Assembly (NCBI GenBank): GCA_900552155.1 | Contig: URYU01000042.1 | Span: 1-12,164 of the forward strand | Direction: 5' to 3' | Source of the DNA: an uncultured Collinsella sp. | GTDB lineage: Bacteria; Actinomycetota; Coriobacteriia; Coriobacteriales; Coriobacteriaceae | DNA: 12,164 bases | Shown: positions 1 through 6,049 of the stretch, piece by piece | Position numbering within the stretch: position 1 is the stretch's first letter | Layout: each line of letters opens with the position of its first letter | Translations under genes and position numbers: made by a program | The notes under the pieces: model-generated | What the model was told of the DNA's origin: nothing | The model's database searches: none | The model's input: only the letters and a program-made list of their open reading frames with translations

Positions 1-71
1 TGTGCTTTTTCGCGGGTGTCAGCGAGTCCCTGCTGCACGACGAGCACGTCGAGTCGTTCTTTTTTCGCCAT
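1..71 (-). CDS. tlyA: TlyA-family rRNA 2'-O-methyltransferase, N-terminal fragment
   Basis: Only the first 23 codons are in the window; the gene runs off the left edge. The start MAKKERLDVLVVQQGLADTR matches the S4-like RNA-binding N-terminus of TlyA proteins, which 2'-O-methylate ribosomal RNA and were once called hemolysins. The ATG lies 4 bp after the stop of the preceding minus-strand frame, and an AGGA-like ribosome site lies inside the end of that frame, so the two are translated in tandem. In many bacteria dxs is followed by tlyA, then nadK and recN. The 42 codons just upstream here are a DXS tail, so this is the normal dxs-tlyA junction. Recognition rests on 23 residues plus this context. 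Confidence 0.75.
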   Translation of the reverse strand, partial: MAKKERLDVLVVQQGLADTREKA

Positions 72-75
72 GGTC

Positions 76-204
76 TCAGTCCTTCCCGAGAAATGCTGCG
101 ATGCGCGCGGCGATCTTTTCTGGCGAGAGGCCGTTGTCGTCGCGCAATCTGCTGGTGTCGCCGTGGGCGACGAAGTGGTCCGGCAGGCCGATGCGCAGGA
201 TCGG
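76..204 (-). pseudogene. dxs: 3' remnant of dxs (last ~42 codons)
   Basis: The codons from PILRIGLPD to the TGA stop at 78-76 encode the conserved end of DXS: the IGLPD..F..HG block of the third (transketolase C-terminal) domain, then a terminal helix KIAARIAAFLGKD. DXS makes 1-deoxyxylulose-5-phosphate, the first MEP-pathway intermediate for isoprenoids, and is normally about 620-640 aa. Only the extreme tail is here, with no start of its own, read in frame with ygeW. DXS is usually essential in MEP-pathway organisms, so a complete copy should exist elsewhere if this junction is real. Confidence 0.75.
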
Positions 205-1092
205 CGCGGCGATGCCGGCGTCGTCGCCCTCGGCGTACAGGTTGGTGCGCTTCTCCATGGCGGCAAACGGAGCCCAGCTCTTGGGGATCACGATGTCGGC
301 GCCCTCGAAGGCCTCGGCCATAGTGTTGACCTGCTTAAAGGTGGTGCCGGACTCGGCGGCATAGCCCTTGGCGCGCTCGACGACCTCGGGCATGAGGTCG
401 TAGCCCTCGGGGTGAGTCAGGGTGACGTCCATGCCAAAACGGGGCAGCAGGCTGATCAGCGACTGCGGGCAGGACAGCGGCTTGCCGTAAGAGGGCGAAT
501 AGGCCCAGGTGACGGCAACCTTCTTGCCCTTGAGGTTCTCGAGGCCACCAAACTCGTTGATGAGGTAGAGCATGTCGGCAGAGGACTGCGTGGGGTGGTC
601 GGAATCGGACTGCAGGGAGATGAGCGTGGGACGGTGATCCAGAACGCCGTCCTCGTAAGCCTGCTGGACAGACTCGGAAACCTCGGCCATGTAGGCGTCG
701 CCCTTGCCGATGTACATGTCGTCGCGGATGCCGATGACGTCGGCCATGAAGGAGATCATGGTAGCGGTCTCGCGGACGGTCTCGCCGTGAGCGATCTGGG
801 ACTTCTTCTCGTCCAGGTCCTGCAGCTCAAGGCCGAGCAGGTTGGCGGCCTTAGAGAAGGAGAAGCGCGTACGGGTGGAGTTGTCGCGGAACAGGGAGAC
901 GGCCAGACCCGAGTCGAAGATCATGGACGAGACGTTGTTCTCGCGCAGCTCGCGCAGGGCGTCGGCGACGATGTAGAGAGCCTTGAGCTCATCGGTGGTC
1001 TTGTCCCAAGTGTGCAGGAAGTCGCTGCCGTACATGCCCTTAAAATCGAGGCCGTTCAGCTGCTCGACGAGCTCGGTAAACTTGACGTCCAT
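76..1092 (-). CDS. ygeW: Chimeric ORF: YgeW carbamoyltransferase-like N-part fused to DXS C-terminal tail
   Basis: The start ATG (1092-1090) is preceded by AAAGGAC. Residues 1 to about 294 are a knotted-carbamoyltransferase-like YgeW protein: a carbamoyl-phosphate loop STRTR at 72-76, then HGETVRETA, IGIRDDMYIG, DHPTQSSADM, the AYSPSYGKPL segment and PKSWAP. The expected last ~100 residues, including the HCLP-type motif, are missing. Instead, from about codon 297 (position 204 downward), the frame reads PILRIGLPDHFVAHGD and ends AARIAAFLGKD, the typical C-terminus of 1-deoxy-D-xylulose-5-phosphate synthase. The junction falls near 202-213 in a GCC-GCG-CCG context. YgeW is thought to act in ureide or diaminopropionate catabolism; its substrate is not established. 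The product is 338 aa against about 395-400 for YgeW and is probably inactive. Either a real deletion/recombination or an assembly chimera explains it. Confidence 0.85.
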   Translation of the reverse strand: MDVKFTELVEQLNGLDFKGMYGSDFLHTWDKTTDELKALYIVADALRELRENNVSSMIFDSGLAVSLFRDNSTRTRFSFSKAANLLGLELQDLDEKKSQIAHGETVRETATMISFMADVIGIRDDMYIGKGDAYMAEVSESVQQAYEDGVLDHRPTLISLQSDSDHPTQSSADMLYLINEFGGLENLKGKKVAVTWAYSPSYGKPLSCPQSLISLLPRFGMDVTLTHPEGYDLMPEVVERAKGYAAESGTTFKQVNTMAEAFEGADIVIPKSWAPFAAMEKRTNLYAEGDDAGIAAPILRIGLPDHFVAHGDTSRLRDDNGLSPEKIAARIAAFLGKD

Positions 1093-1246
1093 GGAAATGT
1101 CCTTTCTAAAGATGAAACGATCGCAATGAGTTGATGCGCTCCGGCATGCGCGTGTGGCTAGAACATGCAGAGCACCATGACGAGGACCCGCCACCGTTGA
1201 GGAAGCATGGGAGATAACGACCGCGGGCCCCAAGTCAACAGGGGGT

Positions 1247-1271
1247 GCCGGGGACACGAGCGGCCCCCGGC
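1247..1271 (-). other. Strong G+C-rich hairpin between ygeY and ygeW
   Basis: Perfect 7-bp arms GCCGGGG (1247-1253) and CCCCGGC (1265-1271) flank an 11-nt loop in the 201-bp gap between the ygeY stop and the ygeW start. A second short stem (CCCC/GGGG around 1228-1245) lies next to it. No T-run follows in either direction, so this is not a classic intrinsic terminator. It could be an mRNA-processing or stability element. The rest of the gap holds no gene that I can support. Confidence 0.5.
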
Positions 1272-1293
1272 TCAACAAAATCGAGGAATGGGA

Positions 1294-2679
1294 CTAATCG
1301 ATCTTGTTGTTGGTCAGACCGGCGCGGAACACGGTGGCGTCGCCATCGGCCTGGCTCGGATCGTAGAGGTTCAGGGCAGCCACATACATGGCGGCAGCGG
1401 TGACCAGGTCGTCCTTGTAGGTGACCTCGTTGGGAGCGTGAGCCTGAGACTCGGCACCCGGGCCAAAGCCGACACAGGGGATGCCATAGCGGCCCTGGAT
1501 GGAAACGCAGTTCGTGGAGAAGGTCCACTTGTCGCACAGCGGGCGACCGGTGCGCTTGTCCATGCTGGGCTCGCAGCCGATGCGCTCGTCACCAAACATG
1601 GCCTTGTGGGCGTCGACGAGGGCCTTGACGTGCGGAGCGGTCTCCTTGTTGATCCACGTGGGGAAGTAAGCCTCGGTCTCGTAGACCTCGCTGGTCCAGG
1701 ACGGACGGTCGTACATGTACATGGAGACCTTCACGTCGTCGCCGTACTTCTTGGCGGCCGGCAGGTTGCGGATCTCGTCCAGGCAGGACTCCCAGGTCTC
1801 ACCGGCGGTCATGCGACGGTCGATGGAGATAGCGCAGGAATCGGCCACGGCGCAACGGCTGGGGCTGGTGTAGAAGATCTGGCTGACGGTGCAGGTGCCG
1901 CGGCCCAGGAAGCGGGCATCCTCGTAGTGCTCGGGGTTGTACTTGGGGTCGAGCATCTTGACGAGGCCCTTGATGTCGGTCGACTCGTCGCAGCCGTTGT
2001 TGTTGAGGGCGCGGACGTCGGCGATGATGTCGGCCATCTTGTAGATGGCGTTGTCACCGCGGTCGGGAGCGGAGCCGTGGCAGGAGGTGCCGTGAACGTC
2101 GACGCGGATCTCCATGCGGCCGCGGTGGCCGCGATAGATGCCGCCGTCGGTGGGCTCAGTGGAAATGCCGAACTCGGGCTTAATGCCGTCCTAGTAGTAG
2201 ATGTACTGCCAGCACATGCCGTCGCAGTCCTCTTCCTGGACGGTACCGACGACCATGATCTTGTAGCCCTCGGGGATGAGACCCATGTCCTTCATCATCT
2301 TGGCAGCGTAGGTAGCGGAAGCCATGCCGCCCTCCTGGTCGGAGCCGCCGCGGCCGTAAATGATCTCGTCGGTCTCGTAGCCCTCATAGGGATCGGCATC
2401 CCAGTTCTCGATGTTGCCGATGCCGACGGTGTCGATGTGGGAGTCGATGGCGATGATCTTGTCGCCCTCGCCCATAAAGCCCATGACGTTGCCCAGGCCG
2501 TCGACCTTGACCTCGTCATAGCCAAGGCTCTCCATCTCGGCCTTGATGCAAGCGACAACCTCACCCTCCTCGCAGGATTCAGAGGGATGGCTAATCATTG
2601 CGCGAAGAAAACGCGACATATCAGCACGGTGGGACTCAGCAGCAGCCTTGATAGCGACGAAATCGAGTTCTTTAGCCAT
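1294..2679 (-). pseudogene. ygeY: YgeY-type M20 hydrolase, interrupted by an in-frame TAG
   Basis: The frame would encode 461 residues of a YgeY-family zinc hydrolase of the M20/ArgE/DapE superfamily, linked to the ygeW-ygeX catabolic cluster. It shows the metal-site motif DSHID (H81, D83), [10 protein letters not shown], the catalytic Glu pair in TVQEEDCDG (E149/E150), STEPTD, a CHGSAP lid-domain segment, [11 protein letters not shown] and a C-terminal HAPNE metal-site motif. Codon 163 (2193-2191) is TAG, between YIYY and DGIKPEF. Both sides stay in one frame and look fully conserved, so this is a point change (for example from GAG or CAG) rather than an indel. Translation stopping here would lose the lid domain and the C-terminal ligands. 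The start has AAAGG about 11 nt upstream. The true terminal stop is also TAG (1296-1294). The alternative is a sequencing error. Confidence 0.85.
2191..2193 (-). other. In-frame amber codon in ygeY
   Basis: The minus strand reads ATC TAC TAC TAG GAC GGC ATT, giving I-Y-Y-stop-D-G-I. Residues before and after continue the same conserved protein without any shift of frame. Confidence 0.9.
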
Positions 2680-2719
2680 TGTTCATAACCTTTCAAACGA
2701 AGGAATCTACCTGTGAGGT

Positions 2720-2746
2720 GGCGGAGCGATACCTATTTACTCCGCC
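2720..2746 (-). other. Intercistronic hairpin between ygeX and ygeY
   Basis: Perfect 7-bp arms GGCGGAG (2720-2726) and CTCCGCC (2740-2746) enclose a 13-nt A+T-rich loop in the 74-bp gap between ygeX and ygeY. No T-tract follows on the minus strand. A role in mRNA stability or partial termination, setting the ratio of the two enzymes, would fit; that role is inferred. Confidence 0.5.
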
Positions 2747-2753
2747 CTAACGA

Positions 2754-3968
2754 TTAACAAGTGGGATATTCGCCTTCCCAAACAATGCGGCGATACTGGT
2801 CGGGATCGGTGTCGCCCTCGGTGGAGAAGCAGAGCACGGAGCTCGTCTTGTCCAGGCCGATGAGCTCCTTGAGCTCGGCGTACTCGGGATCGAGCATGAG
2901 AGTCTCGACCAGGCCGGTGGTCACTGCGCCGGACTCGCCGGAGATGACGCGCGTGTCGCCCTACTCGGGAGCGCCCAGGGTGCGCATGCCGCGAGCGGTG
3001 ACCCAGTCGGGGCAAGACACGAAGGCGGTGGTGTGGTTGCGCAGGATATCCCAGCCCAGAATGTTGGGCTCGCCGCAGCACAGACCGGCCATGATGGAGG
3101 GCATGTCGCCGTCCACGATGCGCGGATCGCCGTCGCCGGCGGCAGCGCCCTTGTACAGGCAGGCGGCAGGCGCGCACTCAACCACGACGAAGGTGGGCGG
3201 GTTATCGGGATACAGGTTGGTAAAGTAGCCCACCACGGCGCCGGCGAGCGAGCCTACGCCAGCCTGGACAAACACGTGCGTCGGGCGGTTGATGGCCATC
3301 TCGCGCAGCTGCTCGGCAGCCTCGGAAGCCATGGTGCCGTAACCCTCCATGATCCAGGACGGGATCTTCTCGTAGCCCTCCCAGGCGGTGTCCTGAACGA
3401 TGACGCCGCGCTCGCAGGCGTCGGCCTCGGCGGCGGCCATGCGCACGCACTCGTCGTAGTTGACCTCTTCAATGGTCACCGTGGCGCCCTCGGCGGCGAT
3501 GTTATCGAAGCGGGGCTTGGTGGAACCCTTGGGCATGTGCACGACAGCCTTCTGGCCCAGCTTGTTGGCAGCCCATGCCACGCCGCGGCCATGGTTGCCG
3601 TCGGTGGCGGTAAAGAAGGTAGCCTGGCCAAAGTCCTCGGCCAGCTGATCGGAGGTCAGGTAATCGAAGGTGCAGTCGGCAACGTCCTTGCCGGTCTCGT
3701 CGGCAATGTAGTTGGCCATGGCAAACGAGCCGCCCAGGACCTTAAAGGCGTTGAGGCCAAAGCGATAGCTCTCGTCCTTAACGCACAGGTTGGACAGGCC
3801 CAGACGCGCGGCCTGGCCGTCCAGGCGGGCAAGCGGGGTGACGGTATATTGAGGGAACGACTGGTGGAAGGCGCGGGCCTTCTTCACGTGGTCGAGACTC
3901 ATGATTCCCAAGTGCTTGTCATCGCTCTTGGGCATCGTGTTGCTCGCCCACTGGATCTTATCGGCCAT
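2754..3968 (-). pseudogene. ygeX: Diaminopropionate ammonia-lyase, interrupted by an in-frame TAG
   Basis: The frame encodes 404 residues, close to the ~400 of YgeX. This PLP fold-type II enzyme converts 2,3-diaminopropionate to pyruvate and ammonia. Visible features are VKDESYRFGLNAFKVLGG with K76 as the expected PLP lysine, TATDGNHGRGVAWAA, a VVHMPKGS segment, VQDTAWEGYEKIP, and the phosphate-binding loop QAGVGSLAG. The tail reads RVISGESGAV, then FSTEGDTDPDQYR. Codon 336 (2963-2961) is TAG, between LGAPE and GDTRVIS, in the loop just before the conserved ISGESGA segment. The downstream frame is intact to a TAA at 2756-2754. Termination here would remove about 68 residues of the catalytic domain. 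AAGGAG lies about 8 nt before the ATG. It is divergent from a YheO-like regulator, and ygeY and ygeW follow. Real nonsense mutation or sequencing error are the main readings. Confidence 0.88.
2961..2963 (-). other. In-frame amber codon in ygeX
   Basis: The minus strand reads GGC GCT CCC GAG TAG GGC GAC ACG, giving G-A-P-E-stop-G-D-T. The conserved ISGESGAV block follows in the same frame a few codons later, so no indel is involved. Confidence 0.9.
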
Positions 3969-4060
3969 ACGGTGAACTCCTTAAGTTCTCTCTTGCCGGC
4001 CCCCGCATACGCGTTTCAGCCCGATCCCATTCACACGGCTGAACTTTTATGTGGATGCCA

Positions 4061-4075
4061 AACAAAAAGTTTGTT
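4061..4075. promoter_or_regulatory. Candidate operator 1 (AACAAA-N3-TTTGTT)
   Basis: Perfect 6-bp inverted arms AACAAA and TTTGTT are separated by AAG. The same design recurs 51 bp away at 4112-4126. The natural candidate ligand is the divergent YheO/DauR-like regulator; this is inferred from position. Confidence 0.5.
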
Positions 4076-4111
4076 AGTAATGTTCTATCACACTTTTTGA
4101 TTGGCATACCT

Positions 4112-4126
4112 AACGAATTGTTTGTT
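4112..4126. promoter_or_regulatory. Candidate operator 2 (AACGAA-N3-TTTGTT)
   Basis: This has the same 15-bp architecture as the site at 4061-4075, with one mismatch in the left arm and an identical right half GTTTGTT. The 51-bp centre-to-centre spacing is near five helical turns, so both sites would face the same side of the DNA, compatible with cooperative binding or looping. Confidence 0.5.
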
Positions 4127-4245
4127 GCCGTAATCGGTACTTTTTCGCCGCCGAACGGTCACACAACGCAGCGACGCTTTCGTTATTTGCGAACAGGTGT
4201 GGTTTATGGCACAGTGAGCCCAAACTAATTTTTAGGAAGGTACCC

Positions 4246-4899
4246 ATGACCCCCGCACAGATTGAGTTTTACAAGCGCCTCGCACACGGTCTGGCGCTCC
4301 AATTTGGCCCCAACTGCGAAGTCGTCGTCCACGATCTGGAGACCGAGGACGTGGACCACTCCATCGTAGTGATCGAAAACGGCCACGTCAGCGGGCGCAA
4401 ACTGGGTGCCGGCCCCAGCCATCTCGTGTTTGAGTCCATGCACGAGGGCGCCACCGACGTACACGACCGCGAGCCATACCTCACCAAAACCACCGACGGT
4501 AAGCTGCTCAAGTCCTCGACGATCTTTATCCGCAACGACGAGGGCAAGCCCGTCGGCATTTTGGGCATCAACTTTGACATTACGCTTATGAAGGCTTTTG
4601 AGCGTTCGCTCGACGCCTTTACCGGCACCGGCGGCACGGGCTATACCGAGCCCGAGCCCATTACCAAGAACATCGGCGATCTGCTCGAGGACCTGCTGCA
4701 CGAGTGCGAGCAGTTTGTGGGCAAGCCCGCGGCACTCATGACCAAAGACGAGCGCATTCGTGCCATTGGCTACCTCGACCGTCGCGGCGCCTTTCTCATT
4801 TCCAAGTCGAGCGAGCGCGCCTGCGAGTTCTTTGGCATCTCAAAGTACAGCTTCTATAGCTACCTCAATGAGGCCAAGGCGGCGGCCGGCGACAAGTAG
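4246..4899 (+). CDS. YheO/DauR-like transcriptional regulator (PAS-like + HTH)
   Basis: The 217-aa protein begins at an ATG preceded by TTTTTAGGAAGG. Residues ~5-115 form a YheO-like PAS-type sensor domain: FGPNCEVVVHDLE, IENGHVSGRKLGAGPS, LLKSSTIFIRNDEGKPVGILGINFDI. Residues ~150-212 form a HTH_22-type DNA-binding domain (LMTKDERIRAIGYLDRRGAF, then ACEFFGISKYSFYSYLNEA). The family includes DauR, which represses D-arginine catabolism, and related regulators beside amino-acid catabolic genes. Its divergent position against ygeX suggests that it controls the diaminopropionate operon, probably in response to a small amino compound. The stop codon is TAG. Unlike its target operon it looks intact. 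The exact effector is unknown. Confidence 0.85.
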   Translation: MTPAQIEFYKRLAHGLALQFGPNCEVVVHDLETEDVDHSIVVIENGHVSGRKLGAGPSHLVFESMHEGATDVHDREPYLTKTTDGKLLKSSTIFIRNDEGKPVGILGINFDITLMKAFERSLDAFTGTGGTGYTEPEPITKNIGDLLEDLLHECEQFVGKPAALMTKDERIRAIGYLDRRGAFLISKSSERACEFFGISKYSFYSYLNEAKAAAGDK

Positions 4900-4901
4900 G
4901 C

Positions 4902-4938
4902 ACTCGCCTGGATTGCCCCTCCCCTTTTGGGCGCGAGT
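4902..4938 (+). other. Bulged hairpin after the regulator gene
   Basis: Arms ACTCGC (4902-4907) and GCGAGT (4933-4938) enclose an inner stem GCCC (4915-4918) / GGGC (4929-4932), with a 7-nt bulge on the 5' side. It begins 3 bp after the regulator stop. There is no T-run behind it, so termination is possible but not shown. Confidence 0.35.
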
Positions 4939-4982
4939 TCTGGAAAGCACGAATCCAAGACCGAGCAGCTTGGGAAGTTCCA

Positions 4983-4988
4983 TATAAT
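4983..4988 (+). promoter_or_regulatory. Perfect TATAAT -10 box ahead of the Pro/Ala-rich membrane protein
   Basis: TATAAT stands 35 bp before the chosen ATG and 20 bp before its AAAGGA ribosome site. No good TTGACA-like hexamer lies 16-18 bp upstream, so this is a plausible but incomplete promoter call. Confidence 0.4.
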
Positions 4989-5022
4989 CGATGTCATTGG
5001 TATTTCGAAAGGATGGAACAGA

Positions 5023-6012
5023 ATGGCGTTGAGCAAGGCATCATGCACCGGTCGCGGATTGATTCCGGCAATTGGTGGACATGTGCACCGCATGTTCGAT
5101 GAGGGTGAAGACGACCTGTTTTCACTGAGCCTTGACGATGTGATGGATGATCGCCCGTGGACCGCCGACGAACTCATGGGCGGCGGCGGGGCTCGCCCGT
5201 CAAATCCCAATCCCGCACTTGCGCCTAAGACCGCATCTGCGCCGACTCCTGCGCAGTTGGCTGTTTCGACGCCCGCGCCTACGCCCGCACCCACTTCGGC
5301 GCCCACGCCCGCTCCCCGCCCCGCAAGCGACCCGTCCGAGACGGCGGCATTTCTCGCTGCAGCGACGCAGGGCAAATCGGCCGACAGCACTGTTATGTAC
5401 AGCGCCCAGCAGTTGCCTGTTCCTGCGGCACGCAAGCCTCCGGTCGCAAGGCTCGATGAGCCCGTTGCCCGTCAGGTTGCCTACGATTCCTGGGCTGCAG
5501 CCGATCTGGATGAGACCTCTACCGGCATGCCGGCGCTCGACGTTCCAGTTAACCCGCTTTTTGCCGCCAACACGAGCGCCGCGGACTATGAGGGCGGTGC
5601 GACATATTCCGATTATTCCGATGACTATGCTGGCAACGGTCGCATCGAGACCGAGGATTATGGCACCGCATCGAGCGATTATCTCAACGATCCGTACGCC
5701 GCCACGCCTGCACCGGAATATGACCCGGAGGCCGCGTCCGCGCCGGCGTATACCAAAAGCACGGGCGAAGAGCGCTTCGCCGATTATTACGCCGAGGAAA
5801 AGGCGCTGCGTTTCTCGGAATTTCCGCAGGCAGTCAAGGTTGCCTTTATCGCCATTATCATTGCCCTGCTCAGTGTCATTGCGTTTGAGGGATTCCAGCT
5901 GTTCCGCGGCCCCACCCAAGCGGAGTCGGAGACCCAGCAAAAAGAGGACGATAACCAGTACCTGGACATCAACACCCTCAAGGGCGACCCCAACGCCGGG
6001 GGCGACGAGTAG
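5023..6012 (+). CDS. Pro/Ala-rich protein with one C-terminal transmembrane helix
   Basis: I do not recognise the family. The chosen ATG follows AAAGGA (5008-5013) at a good distance; the frame is open further upstream, but those codons lack a start with a ribosome site. The 329-aa product has an acidic N-terminal part (DEGEDDLFSLSLDDVMDD), then a low-complexity Pro/Ala/Thr stretch (about residues 60-110) with repeated APTPAP units. A Tyr/Asp/Ser-rich acidic segment with SDYSDDYAG and DYGTASSDYLND follows. A single hydrophobic helix VAFIAIIIALLSVIAFEGF lies at about residues 272-290, then a short charged tail of about 35 residues. There is no signal peptide at the N-terminus. With the helix preceded by the bulky domain, the N-part is probably cytoplasmic with a short outer tail, a design seen in actinobacterial envelope-linked proteins. 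Function is unknown. The stop is TAG. Confidence 0.75.
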   Translation: MALSKASCTGRGLIPAIGGHVHRMFDEGEDDLFSLSLDDVMDDRPWTADELMGGGGARPSNPNPALAPKTASAPTPAQLAVSTPAPTPAPTSAPTPAPRPASDPSETAAFLAAATQGKSADSTVMYSAQQLPVPAARKPPVARLDEPVARQVAYDSWAAADLDETSTGMPALDVPVNPLFAANTSAADYEGGATYSDYSDDYAGNGRIETEDYGTASSDYLNDPYAATPAPEYDPEAASAPAYTKSTGEERFADYYAEEKALRFSEFPQAVKVAFIAIIIALLSVIAFEGFQLFRGPTQAESETQQKEDDNQYLDINTLKGDPNAGGDE

Positions 6013-6026
6013 CGAGGGTTAAGGGA

Positions 6027-6041
6027 GGGCCGGAAGAGCCG
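6027..6041. terminator. Short G+C-rich hairpin between convergent genes
   Basis: GCCGG and CCGGC enclose a 5-nt loop AAGAG in the 37-bp gap between the convergent membrane-protein and ATPase stops. It lacks a T-tract. Position alone suggests a shared termination zone, and the edges are approximate. Confidence 0.25.
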
Positions 6042-6049
6042 GCGGCACG

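Larger units (their letters stand above)
3969..4245. promoter_or_regulatory. Divergent control region between ygeX and the YheO-like regulator
   Basis: This 277-bp gene-free stretch separates two divergent starts, each with a good ribosome site: AAGGAG for ygeX and AGGAAGG for the regulator. It is much more A+T-rich than its flanks around 4040-4140. It holds two near-identical 15-bp partial palindromes (4061-4075 and 4112-4126) and a long-range inverted repeat ATGCCAA (4055-4061) / TTGGCAT (4101-4107). I cannot assign -35/-10 boxes with confidence. Control of both directions by the regulator is an inference from layout. Confidence 0.65.

Noticed and set aside
16..1134. Long plus-strand open frame opposite ygeW, and a similar one at 1207-2688 opposite ygeY and 3033-4100 opposite ygeX
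   Set aside because: They are antisense mirrors of high-GC coding sequence with Val/Gly/Leu/His-rich low-complexity products and no ribosome sites; the minus-strand frames encode recognisable enzymes.
1093..1278. 62-codon upstream extension of ygeW from TTG at 1278
   Set aside because: It has no ribosome site and no similarity to YgeW N-termini. The ATG at 1092 has AAAGGAC in place and gives the expected start.
1294..3968. Genome-wide amber recoding (for example pyrrolysine) to explain the two in-frame TAG codons
   Set aside because: TAG is the ordinary terminal stop of ygeY itself, the YheO-like regulator, the Pro/Ala-rich membrane protein, the 140-aa gene, the radical-SAM gene and hsdR. 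No tRNA or pyl gene is seen here. Local suppression cannot be excluded, so it is kept only as a check.
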